From positions 1,143,501 to 1,207,500 of the forward strand of contig NZ_CP147246.1 of NCBI RefSeq assembly GCF_002174455.2: a stretch of 64,000 bases of DNA. The letters are read 5' to 3'. This document shows, piece after piece, positions 28,450 to 35,621 of this stretch. Every line of letters begins with the position of its first letter. Position 1 is the stretch's first letter. Both the position numbers and the translations under genes were made by a program. Source of the stretch: Enterococcus sp. 9D6_DIV0238 (GTDB lineage: Bacteria; Bacillota; Bacilli; Lactobacillales; Enterococcaceae). Under the pieces are notes generated by a model, which searched no databases, was not told the DNA's origin, and saw only the letters and a program-made list of their open reading frames with translations.

Positions 28450-28668
28450 TTAAACTGCTGCTGCTTGGAAGTATAAGACACTGCCCCAAGGTTGCGCTTT
28501 GATCAATTCTTTCGCTTTCTTAGCTGCTTCTTCTTTGTCTCCAGTTACTTCAAATACTAATTTGATCCCTTGTTTTTGACTAAACTTATACGTGAAGTCT
28601 CCACCATCATAGCTTTCTAATAATGCTTTGATTTCTTCTTGCTGCATTGCACTTGCGATTGTAATCAT
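28450..28668 (-). CDS. Small conserved-looking soluble protein in PTS operon
   Basis: 72 residues, no membrane segment, alternating alpha/beta pattern (EEIKALLESYDGG, IKLVFEVTGDKEEAAKKAKEL, GSVLYFQAAAV). No family recognised. It has a GGGAGAGG ribosome site and sits 81 bases after the EIIC gene. The ferredoxin-like secondary structure pattern suggests a small binding or dimerising protein, but nothing more specific can be said. Confidence 0.6.
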   Translation of the reverse strand: MITIASAMQQEEIKALLESYDGGDFTYKFSQKQGIKLVFEVTGDKEEAAKKAKELIKAQPWGSVLYFQAAAV

Positions 28669-28749
28669 TTTAACCTCTCCCTTTTAAACAATGAAGCAGC
28701 TGCTTTCACTTTTATTAAGTGAAAGCAACATGCTATTTAATTTTTCTTC

Positions 28750-30201
28750 TTACAGATCTGTTGGTTCCATCTTATTCGCTGCAATAACGAATGGTGTCCA
28801 GATCAAGAATGTTACGACCATACACACAAGGGTAACTACTGGTGCACGCCAGTCTGCTCCTGTTGCTAAGAATGAAAGCAATAGCGGCGGTACAACCCAT
28901 GTTACTTGTTGTGATACTGGTGCTACTAAACCAAAGTATGTTGCTAACCAACCGATTGTAGTTGCTACTACTGGTGCAACCAAGAATGGTACAAACATGA
29001 TCGCATTCAATACGATCGGTAAACCAAACATGATCGGTTCGTTGATATTGAAGATACCAGGTCCTAATGACAATTTACCTACAGTTAAGTAGTCCGCACG
29101 TTTAGAGAATAACAGGATCGCAATGATCAGAACGATCGTACCACCTGAACCTCCAAACCATGCAAATGCGTCAAATGAACCACGTACCCACATATATGCT
29201 TTTCCATCATCAATGGCTTTCAAGACAGCTGGTGTACCAGTTAAGCCTTTGTAGCCTTTTTGGAAAATATCGATATTGATCAATTGTGCTTGTCCCCAGA
29301 TACCTTCTAATACTGGTGCCAATACGTTTGGCCCATGGATACCGAAGAACCAGAAAATTTGTACAAAGATCGTAACGATCAATACTGCACCGATCCCTTG
29401 AGATAAGCCCAAGAACGGTTCTGCAATATATTTTTGAACTAGATCGATGATCAATTGTCCATCTGTTAATTTACCTACGACAAAGTTAATAATTGCGATA
29501 ACATATAATGCGATCGTTGCTGGTAAAATCGCAGCAAACGCTTTTGATACTGCCGGCGGTACTGAATCAGGCATTTTGATCGTGATATTCGCCAACATTA
29601 GTTTACAGAAAATGATAACAGAGATTGCACCCATGATCATTACTGTGAAGTATGCATTTCCATTTAAGTGATCAAGTTTCAACCAACCCCAGCCGCCTGC
29701 TGTTAAGCCTTCTGCTGTTGCTGACCAACCTGTATCGGCTGTTCCAGCATTGATCGTGTTCATCAATTCTTTAGGAACCGCTGTTTCTAATGTATTAGAA
29801 TAAGCAAAGGCAATCCCTTGAATCAATGTAGCTAAACCAACGATACCTCCAGCTAAGTCATTTACTTTGTATGCTCTAGCTAAATTATAGCCCCAAGAAA
29901 AGGCAAAAATCAAACCGGCAATCGCCAAAGTCCCATTCCAAACAAATCCATTGATCCCAATAATGACGTTAATAACTGCGAAGAATCCTTTATCTGCAGC
30001 AAGATTCGCTGCATAGTCTGAGAAGAATTGCTGCGGCAGGTCACGAATGATCGCGTTGATCATTACGGCGATCGAGCCGGCCATTGTTGCTGGCATTGTA
30101 CCGATAAAAGCATCACGTAACGCAACTAAGTGTTTTTGTGCACCGATTTTACCAGCTACCGGCAGAATGTACTTCTCCATCCAGGCTGTTAATCCATCCA
30201 T
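28750..30201 (-). CDS. PTS EIIC, lactose/cellobiose family
   Basis: 483 residues, about ten membrane helices, with MPDSVPPAVSKAFAAILP, WFFGIHGPNVLAPVL and LSLGPGIFNINEPIMFG. Start supported by AGGAGG. It is the membrane channel of a three-protein EII whose IIB and IIA genes are immediately upstream. No phospho-beta-glycosidase is present in the operon, so the incoming sugar-phosphate must be hydrolysed by an enzyme encoded elsewhere. Confidence 0.93.
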   Translation of the reverse strand: MDGLTAWMEKYILPVAGKIGAQKHLVALRDAFIGTMPATMAGSIAVMINAIIRDLPQQFFSDYAANLAADKGFFAVINVIIGINGFVWNGTLAIAGLIFAFSWGYNLARAYKVNDLAGGIVGLATLIQGIAFAYSNTLETAVPKELMNTINAGTADTGWSATAEGLTAGGWGWLKLDHLNGNAYFTVMIMGAISVIIFCKLMLANITIKMPDSVPPAVSKAFAAILPATIALYVIAIINFVVGKLTDGQLIIDLVQKYIAEPFLGLSQGIGAVLIVTIFVQIFWFFGIHGPNVLAPVLEGIWGQAQLINIDIFQKGYKGLTGTPAVLKAIDDGKAYMWVRGSFDAFAWFGGSGGTIVLIIAILLFSKRADYLTVGKLSLGPGIFNINEPIMFGLPIVLNAIMFVPFLVAPVVATTIGWLATYFGLVAPVSQQVTWVVPPLLLSFLATGADWRAPVVTLVCMVVTFLIWTPFVIAANKMEPTDL

Positions 30202-30328
30202 TTTTTGTTCCTCCTATAAATAATATTTATTTAAAGAGTAAGCTACTCTTCAAACCCGTTTGACTGAAGTCCCGTTCAAAAAACTTCATTGTCTACTTTC
30301 TCCCGTTCAAAAAAGAAAATAAAACAGT

Positions 30329-30649
30329 TTATTCGTTGTCCATACGACGATACAAATCGATGATCTCTTTCGCTAAATCTGTAAATGCAATCGATGTCAT
30401 CAAGTGATCTTGACTATGAACCGTTAATAATGTGACTTGAATATGATTTCCTTGCGCTTCCTGCGTCAGCATTCCTGTTTGAGAATGATGGGCTTGCACC
30501 AATGATTCCTCTGCATCCGCAATTTTTTGATCTGCCAACTCAAAATTTCCAGCTTTCGCTGCGGCAATCGCTTCCATTGCATCGCTCTTAGCATTACCGC
30601 CATACATGATCAAGCCCATTACTGCTTCTAAATTTTGTTGATCTTCCAC
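30329..30649 (-). CDS. PTS EIIA, lactose/cellobiose family
   Basis: 106 residues, a helical trimeric EIIA. The phosphorylated His and the metal-binding Asp are in TVHSQDHLM, as in LacF-type proteins. It relays phosphate from HPr to EIIB. Nearly identical to the EIIA at 38207-38524 (about nine differences), showing that the IIB-IIA pair was duplicated or is under strong constraint. Confidence 0.94.
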   Translation of the reverse strand: MEDQQNLEAVMGLIMYGGNAKSDAMEAIAAAKAGNFELADQKIADAEESLVQAHHSQTGMLTQEAQGNHIQVTLLTVHSQDHLMTSIAFTDLAKEIIDLYRRMDNE

Positions 30650-30686
30650 TTTTTGTTAACTCCGTTCATCAATTATTTTTTCTTGC

Positions 30687-31007
30687 TTATTTATCCATCA
30701 AAGCGATTGCTTGATCCAATACTTTTTCACCGTTCATCATACCGTAGTCTGACATATTGATCACATCTAATGGAATTCCTTTTGGCTCTAATTTTTGTTC
30801 AAATTGCGATTTCATGAAGCGTACTTGCGGGCCTAAAAGTAATACGTTTACATCCTTTGCTTCTAAGTTATTGTCTGCATCTGATGCTGATACAGCGAAG
30901 ATATCTGCTTCCATTCCGCGATCTTCTGCTGCTTTTTGCATTTTTGTTACTAATAAGCTTGTGCTCATTCCTGCTGAACATACTAACATGATTGTTTTTT
31001 TAGCCAT
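30687..31007 (-). CDS. PTS EIIB, lactose/cellobiose family
   Basis: 106 residues. The phosphocysteine is in MLVCSAGMSTSLLV near the N-terminus. It passes phosphate from EIIA to the incoming sugar. Differs from the EIIB at 38566-38886 by only about two residues. First gene of its operon, 50 bases downstream of the sigma-54 promoter. Confidence 0.95.
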   Translation of the reverse strand: MAKKTIMLVCSAGMSTSLLVTKMQKAAEDRGMEADIFAVSASDADNNLEAKDVNVLLLGPQVRFMKSQFEQKLEPKGIPLDVINMSDYGMMNGEKVLDQAIALMDK

Positions 31008-31056
31008 TTTCTGACACTCCTTCTAAGTTGTTTGTTGTACTTACACTTTTATATAA

Positions 31057-31073
31057 AGCAAAAAGCGTGCCAA
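31057..31073 (-). promoter_or_regulatory. Sigma-54 promoter of the second PTS operon
   Basis: Minus strand TTGGCACGCTTTTTGCT: TGGCAC, five bases, TTGC, a full -24/-12 consensus. It drives IIB-IIA-IIC and three small genes. Confidence 0.92.
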
Positions 31074-31078
31074 AAATT

Positions 31079-31119
31079 GTATAGACCAAAACCAGTATTA
31101 GCAAGGTTTTGGTCTATAC
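31079..31119. repeat. Perfect inverted repeat abutting the sigma-54 promoter
   Basis: GTATAGACCAAAACC (31079-31093) and GGTTTTGGTCTATAC (31105-31119), 15-base perfect arms, 11-base loop, starting six bases upstream of the -24 element. A similar repeat with the same loop length precedes the third PTS operon. It could insulate the promoter as a terminator or bind a regulator. Confidence 0.75.
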
Positions 31120-31120
31120 G

Positions 31121-31172
31121 TTTTGTGTACACACTAATATTTCTTGATTACACTGTATAAAATGTGTGCGTT
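31121..31172. promoter_or_regulatory. Upstream activator sites of the second PTS operon
   Basis: The palindrome GTGTACAC (31125-31132), inside TTTTGTGTACACACT, lies about 58 bases upstream of the -24 element. A second site, TTACACTGTATAAAATGTGTG, follows. Both match sites at the other two sigma-54 promoters. Confidence 0.65.
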
Positions 31173-31359
31173 TTCTTTGTTGATTCAATGGTGTTTAAAG
31201 CGGTTTCTATATTCATCATTTTTAGCAATTATTTATACTCTTTATCTATTAAGTCAAATCTTTTTATTTGTTCATTTTTTGCAGGAACCCAGCTGATATC
31301 ATCTATCTCTATTATATAGGGACTACAAAATATCTTTCCTAACCCTTCTTTTTATAAAT

Positions 31360-31437
31360 TTACTTTTTCTTTTTGCTAAGAAATGCTAAAACGAGAGAAT
31401 CATAAAAAATTACAATTGCTTCAACTAAACTTTCCAT
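31360..31437 (-). CDS. Tiny hydrophobic ORF, possible type I toxin-like peptide
   Basis: 25 codons with an unusually strong ribosome site (AGAAGGGGG, well spaced). The peptide has a hydrophobic core (IVIFYDSLVLAFL) and a tail of four lysines. A hairpin (GAAGATC/GATCTTC) precedes the ribosome site. Short hydrophobic peptides with lysine tails are typical of holin-like or Fst-type type I toxins, but I did not find a convincing antisense RNA promoter. It lies in an otherwise non-coding 1-kb gap. Confidence 0.4.
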   Translation of the reverse strand: MESLVEAIVIFYDSLVLAFLSKKKK

Positions 31438-31525
31438 ACAAATTCCCCCTTCTAATCATTTTAGAGAAGATCTGAAATGATCTTCAGCTATTTTCTTTTT
31501 GCTTCTCTATAAACATTGTTTATTT

Positions 31526-31826
31526 TTATCTACTTAAACACATTGTCCTCTTGAATAATCGACATAGATACTGGATTATGTAATTTTTTTGTTTGCTTAT
31601 TATGAGATAATTCAATATTGAATCTCTACACAAAGCCTTCGCATTTTTCATTATTAAGTCAAAACTATCCGGTATTGTTTTTATATCATAATTTTTAAAG
31701 TGATGATCAATTTTTTTAATTTACTGTCATACTTACAGTGTTAGGATTTGTAATTAAAAGTACTTTTTCTTCAGGATCATTTGATAATTATTCTATTATT
31801 AGGTCTTCGATTTTTAGAATATGTAT
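31526..31826 (-). pseudogene. Decayed coding remnant
   Basis: On the minus strand two out-of-frame stretches read like protein: one with EEKVLLITNPNTVSM and one with FKNYDIKTIPDSFDLIMKN continuing to about 31526. They are interrupted by stops and a frame change. The first part resembles an EIIB-like or Rossmann strand-loop-helix, perhaps from a PTS-linked regulator, but I cannot name it. The rest of the 31173-32075 gap shows no gene other than the tiny ORF; a plus-strand open frame at 31821-32036 has no coding character. Confidence 0.35.
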
Positions 31827-32075
31827 GCTACAAAATTTCTCTTCATGAACTGTGCTGCAATTGGTTCTAGCAAAAGAAATTTTCCTATCCAGTCTCATTG
31901 CCAAATCGAAAAACAAAAGGTCTATATTCTCTTTCTGACTATCTGCATCCCGCCGTTACACTTTTACTTAGCGTTGTTTTGGGCAGATAGTTCTGATACA
32001 ATGTTAGTAATTTCTTGGTTCGATTATTGCCGATAAGGTGAAGCGATTACATAGGATTATTTTGGAGGATAAAAC

Positions 32076-32720
32076 ATGAATTCAACAGTTACTTTCTATA
32101 TTACTCGACATGGTGAAACATTACTGAACCATTTACATAAAGCACAGGGCTGGGTAGATTCCCCATTGACTGAAAAAGGGATCCAAACAGCCTCACAATT
32201 AGGACAGCAACTGAAAAATGTCCAATTTTCGGCAGCATTTTCCAGTGACGCATCCAGAGCTTTAGAGACTGGAAAAACCATATTAACTGCGCAGGGGCAA
32301 AATGAACTGCAAGTTATTACTGATAAAAGGCTCCGTGAGTGGTGTTTGGGCTGCTGGGAAGCAGAACATAATGATAAGTTTATTTCCAGTATGATGAATG
32401 AATTACAGATACAAAATGATTTTGCAGAACTTAATTTTCGTCTGCCAGAAGTTCATGAGATTATTTATAAATCCGATACAACAGGTATGGTTGAACCGTT
32501 TCATATGATTACGGATAGATTGGAAAGTTTTCTCAAAGATACAGGTGATAATTTTATGCACTTGAATAATCCGAGCATCCTGATCGTTACTCATGCTTTT
32601 ACTATTAAAACATTATTATATTTGTTTTCAAAAGAAATGTTGCGAAAAAAACCTAAAATCAGAAATGTCGATATTATTTCTATTAAATGGGATGGCAAAA
32701 GTTTTTCTCTCCTTGCATGA
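32076..32720 (+). CDS. Histidine phosphatase family protein (phosphoglycerate-mutase-like)
   Basis: 214 residues. The catalytic RHGE box is ITRHGETLLN near residue 10, FSSDASRALETG is the conserved phosphate-pocket region, and the second catalytic His is in VTHAFTIKTLL. Start has a TGGAGG ribosome site. Substrate unknown. Monocistronic and flanked by decayed sequence, so it belongs to the accessory stretch. Confidence 0.88.
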   Translation: MNSTVTFYITRHGETLLNHLHKAQGWVDSPLTEKGIQTASQLGQQLKNVQFSAAFSSDASRALETGKTILTAQGQNELQVITDKRLREWCLGCWEAEHNDKFISSMMNELQIQNDFAELNFRLPEVHEIIYKSDTTGMVEPFHMITDRLESFLKDTGDNFMHLNNPSILIVTHAFTIKTLLYLFSKEMLRKKPKIRNVDIISIKWDGKSFSLLA

Positions 32721-32721
32721 T

Positions 32722-32772
32722 AAGCATCAGTAACAAGTTCCTCAGGCAGGCACTTGTTACTGATGCTTTTTT
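32722..32772 (+). terminator. Terminator of the histidine phosphatase gene
   Basis: AAGCATCAGTAACAAGT pairs perfectly with ACTTGTTACTGATGCTT (17 bases) and is followed by TTTTTT, two bases after the stop codon. Confidence 0.92.
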
Positions 32773-33120
32773 AGATGCCCACATATTCTGCGCTGCTTCA
32801 GTCCAATTTTCAAAATCGTTCGCAATTACAGAAAAGTCTTCCATATACAAATACTTTCTAAAATCTTTATCCTTTAATTCAAAGGTTATGACGAAAGCAG
32901 CTGCGCCATTGCACTGCAATAACCAATAATTTCATAATATTTATCATTCTCTTCTATTTGTTTTCTTCCTAATGATAGTTTTTGGATCTCATTCATGTTG
33001 CTACCGATTCTTTTTAAGATTCTTAGTGATCTTTCTACATAAGTTACCATTTATTTCTTTAAGAAATCCAGTCATTTCAATACTAATCCTTTTTGTTAAA
33101 GCACTAACTTCTCTATACAT
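32773..33120 (-). pseudogene. Frameshifted gene remnant
   Basis: Reading from 33120, one frame gives MYREVSALTKRISIEMTGFL. A second frame continues with YVERSLRILKRIGSNMNEI (a 54-codon ORF, 33050 to 32886). A third frame gives FVITFELKDKDFRKYLYM and WTEAAQNMWASKK. Joined, these would be one helical protein of about 115 residues broken by two frameshifts. It follows the TPR gene in the same direction. The family is not recognised; the 32886-33050 ORF alone could still be translated but has a poor ribosome site. Confidence 0.45.
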
Positions 33121-33138
33121 ATCTCAATAGAACTCTTC

Positions 33139-33621
33139 TCACCAAATTTTATCCAATTTATCTGAATAATACATTATTGCTTTTTGATAAACTCTAATCT
33201 CTTTATCTTCAGAGGTTGTGGCAATTAAGCGTAACAAAATTTCCATACCTTCTGAAAACTGATTCAAGTTGTATAACACCATTGAATAAAAAACTTTGAG
33301 CGCATTATTATTTGGAAACTTTTCTATCCCGCTCTTTAATGTTTTTGCAGCTAGATCATACTTGCCCAACGTTCTATATGTACTGCCTAGACCAAGAAAT
33401 GCCCCTTCTAAATCGACACCATCTAAACCGTCCTTGATCGATTTTTCGTAATAATATACTGCCTCAGACTCTCTTTCTAAGATATCAAAACTCCAAGCAA
33501 CCTGATAGTTTAAATAAGGATCATCATTTTCATTTTTTAATAGTTCCAACAACAACTGGTTAGATTTTTCTAGTTTACCTTCTTCCCTTAGCTGTAGAGC
33601 ATCATTTATATTATTTTTCAT
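33139..33621 (-). CDS. TPR-repeat protein
   Basis: 160 residues, all helical, with about four tetratricopeptide-like units (for example NYQVAWSFDILERESEAVYYYEKSI, then GLGSTYRTLGKYDLAAKTLK). Cytoplasmic, likely protein-protein interaction. It follows the YciI gene by 15 bases, probably in one transcript. Similar short TPR proteins occur in many Firmicutes; function unknown. Confidence 0.8.
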   Translation of the reverse strand: MKNNINDALQLREEGKLEKSNQLLLELLKNENDDPYLNYQVAWSFDILERESEAVYYYEKSIKDGLDGVDLEGAFLGLGSTYRTLGKYDLAAKTLKSGIEKFPNNNALKVFYSMVLYNLNQFSEGMEILLRLIATTSEDKEIRVYQKAIMYYSDKLDKIW

Positions 33622-33636
33622 TAGTTGTCATCCTTA

Positions 33637-33945
33637 CTATCGTTTTTGACAATTTTTTAGGGTTAAATAATTAGTGTTCATTTTTGTAGGTATGAATTCT
33701 GTAATATCATATTTTGCAATCTTGTTTTGATAAAATGGATCTTCTTCAATTGCCTTATTAGCTTCCTCAATACTTTTAAACGTACCAATTATCATTCCGC
33801 CCGTTCTAGGATTTTTTCTACCTGAACAAATAAAATTTCCAGCAGAATAAAATTTTTTCAAATACTCATTATGAGCTTCTAAATACTTTTCTACCTCAGT
33901 TATTGGTTTTTGATAACTTAGATTCATAACATACATTTTAGTCAT
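33637..33945 (-). CDS. YciI-family protein
   Basis: 102 residues, ferredoxin-like fold. The family His/Asp pair appears as EAHNEYLKKF and the conserved GGMIIGTFKSIEEANKAIEEDPF matches YciI. Strong AAAGGAG ribosome site. Some relatives are dehalogenase-like or enzyme domains; the role here is unknown. Downstream of a truncated integrase in the same direction. Confidence 0.85.
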   Translation of the reverse strand: MTKMYVMNLSYQKPITEVEKYLEAHNEYLKKFYSAGNFICSGRKNPRTGGMIIGTFKSIEEANKAIEEDPFYQNKIAKYDITEFIPTKMNTNYLTLKNCQKR

Positions 33946-34035
33946 TTTCTTTTCTCTCCTTTAGTAACCCTTTTTGATACAAATTAAACTTTTAACAGCC
34001 CTGTCTCTCAAAGCAGATTGTTTCATCATTCTTTT

Positions 34036-34215
34036 TTATCCTTTTATTGTTAAAACGTCCGATAATTTTAATCGGCGCAGATCTGAAATTCGATAAGCAG
34101 TATTTATTCCAATCGAAAATAGCAGCACGTTTCGTTGGCCCATTTTTCCGGAGGATAAAATAGTTTTCATGGCATCGATCTGTTTTTTGTCTCGGAATGG
34201 TTCAACAATTTTCAA
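34036..34215 (-). pseudogene. Truncated tyrosine recombinase (integrase) fragment
   Basis: 59 codons starting at TTG (34215) with GAGGG upstream. The sequence VEPFRDKKQIDAMKTIL ... LLFSIGINTAYRISDLRRLKLSDV matches the start of the catalytic domain of small phage-type integrases, including the first catalytic Arg region (YRISDLRRLK). The remaining catalytic residues (HxxR, Tyr) are missing, so it is inactive. It marks a past integration event next to the lysin genes. The rest of the 33946-34557 gap holds only inverted repeats. Confidence 0.75.
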
Positions 34216-34235
34216 AAAAATCCCTCTTTTTCTAA

Positions 34236-34274
34236 ATCTGACTTAACATCACTATAGCATTACTTAAGTCAGAT
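34236..34274. repeat. Inverted repeat at the promoter of the integrase fragment
   Basis: ATCTGACTTAA (34236-34246) and TTAAGTCAGAT (34264-34274). It covers a TATAGT -10-like box upstream of the truncated integrase, so it may be an operator or recombinase site. The core ATCTGAC recurs at 34351-34382. Confidence 0.6.
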
Positions 34275-34350
34275 ATAAAGAAGTTATAAATGAAAGGCTT
34301 CTCTCGAACGTAAGTTGAGCCTTAGAGCTGTCTAGTTTTGTTGATTTTTG

Positions 34351-34382
34351 TAAATCTGACACAATCAGTTTCGTCAGATTTA
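34351..34382. repeat. Second ATCTGAC inverted repeat
   Basis: TAAATCTGAC (34351-34360) and GTCAGATTTA (34373-34382) around a 12-base loop, about 80 bases from the first copy. Shared core suggests binding by the same protein or a remnant of a mobile-element end. Confidence 0.6.
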
Positions 34383-34498
34383 TTGTGGGTCAAATTTTTA
34401 AAAATTACTTCTTTCTTATGATCGTAATTTTTGATTGCCATAATAATTTGACCAATTTTGAACGATCCTTTTGAGTTTTGATAGCAAAATTGTACATC

Positions 34499-34544
34499 AA
34501 TATAAAGACCTTACCATATTTATGAATGATAAGATCTTTATATT
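34499..34544. terminator. Hairpin after the GH24 lysozyme gene
   Basis: AATATAAAGACCTTA (34499-34513) pairs with TAAGATCTTTATATT (34530-34544), one mismatch, 14 bases beyond the lysozyme stop. Confidence 0.6.
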
Positions 34545-34557
34545 AATGATTAATTAC

Positions 34558-35247
34558 TTATTTTACTAAAGGTCTAGTCGACACACTTCGTAATCTTGAA
34601 AACCACCCCACTGCTCGACGTACTGTGGGCATATCTTTTCCATAATTTGCCTTATAGATCGTATTAAGGATTCCCTTTTCGTCTGGGTGAGCAATACCTG
34701 TAATTCCTTTACCATCAAAATAGTAAACGGTTGGATCTCCTTCTACTTCAAAAAAGCATGGCGTATCGAAAAGCACATCTTTGCTTGGTTCAACAACTCC
34801 GCCTTCTTTCAAAAATAAAGCAACTTCATCGTTCCTACGATTGACCAACCCTTGTAAGATTTGTCCACCTGCATAAACATATTTTTTCATTTCATTTGCT
34901 GCCGCTTGCCACTGTCTACTGTTCAGATAAACTAGCAATTGTGACCCCACAAGAATCGCAGGTCCCAGATTAAAGTGAAAGCTTACTAGTGCATCAAATT
35001 GTCTTTGGGTTAATTGTACTGTCACATAATTAAAGATTCCAGCCGCATGTGACTTGATATCCTCATCCAAGAAAGTATTCGCCTGATTTTCAGTAATCGT
35101 CATTCCAGCATAAACCCCTTTAGTATGACCATATCCAATAGTCCAGACTCCTACAGAATCTTGATAGGCTGTTAACCGGAGACCTTCCCATTTCTTGATT
35201 AAATTTCTACCATCTTGAGAAATCTTCATATTCTCATTTGCCATCAT
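34558..35247 (-). CDS. GH24 lysozyme (endolysin-type) with C-terminal binding module
   Basis: 229 residues. The N-terminal ~150 residues are a T4-type GH24 muramidase: catalytic Glu in LIKKWEGLRLTAYQD, and VWTIGYGHTKGVYAG with the Asp/Thr region. The last ~70 residues are the shared module (CFFEVEGDPTVYYFDG ... WFSRLRSVSTRPLVK). No signal peptide, so export would need a holin or lysis. GGAGG lies 4 bases before the first ATG and 7 before a second at 35244, which may be the real start. The position matching the CHAP gene's internal start reads ACG here, with no Shine-Dalgarno. It follows the stand-alone module gene by 18 bases. Confidence 0.88.
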   Translation of the reverse strand: MMANENMKISQDGRNLIKKWEGLRLTAYQDSVGVWTIGYGHTKGVYAGMTITENQANTFLDEDIKSHAAGIFNYVTVQLTQRQFDALVSFHFNLGPAILVGSQLLVYLNSRQWQAAANEMKKYVYAGGQILQGLVNRRNDEVALFLKEGGVVEPSKDVLFDTPCFFEVEGDPTVYYFDGKGITGIAHPDEKGILNTIYKANYGKDMPTVRRAVGWFSRLRSVSTRPLVK

Positions 35248-35265
35248 TTCACCTCCCGAATACGA

Positions 35266-35472
35266 TTATTTTACAAGAGGGCGCGTTGACACGCTACGCA
35301 ATCTTGAGAACCAACCTACAGCTCGACGTACTGTTGGCATATCTTTTCCATAATTCGCCTTATAGATTGTATTCAAAATTCCTTTTTCATCTGGATGAGC
35401 AATTCCTGTAATTCCTTTACCGTCAAAATAATAAAGAGTTGGATCTCCTTCTACTTCAAAAAAACATTTCAT
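35266..35472 (-). CDS. Stand-alone lysin binding-module protein
   Basis: 68 residues from the ATG at 35472 (AGGAGG nine bases upstream; an ATG at 35478 is only three bases away). The whole protein is the module found at the C-terminus of both neighbouring lysins (CFFEVEGDPTLYYFDG, HPDEKGILNTIYKANYG, WFSRLRSVSTRPLVK), almost residue for residue. No catalytic domain. It has exactly the length of the product predicted from the internal start in the CHAP gene, so it may be a free wall-binding subunit for the lysozyme. Probably co-translated with the lysozyme. Confidence 0.8.
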   Translation of the reverse strand: MKCFFEVEGDPTLYYFDGKGITGIAHPDEKGILNTIYKANYGKDMPTVRRAVGWFSRLRSVSTRPLVK

Positions 35473-35508
35473 AATCATTTTCCTCCTATTTTTAATCAAT
35501 TCTATAAT

Positions 35509-35532
35509 AGAAATATCAGCGCTGTCATTTCT
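35509..35532. promoter_or_regulatory. Palindrome between CHAP and stand-alone module genes
   Basis: AGAAAT and ATTTCT flank a CAGCGCTG core (35517-35524). A TTGACA box (35559-35564, minus strand) is nearby, but the -10 at normal spacing is poor. Possible operator or weak terminator in the 149-base gap. Confidence 0.35.
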
Positions 35533-35621
35533 ATAAACCTATTCTACTTGTAAATTACTGTCAAAACCTTTCGAAAAACTCCCACATTTCTTCTATTTAA
35601 TTACTCAACCAAACTAACCTC

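Noticed and set aside
31821..32036. Plus-strand open frame of 71 codons upstream of the histidine phosphatase gene
   Set aside because: No ribosome site and atypical, cysteine- and phenylalanine-rich composition; more likely chance in decayed DNA.
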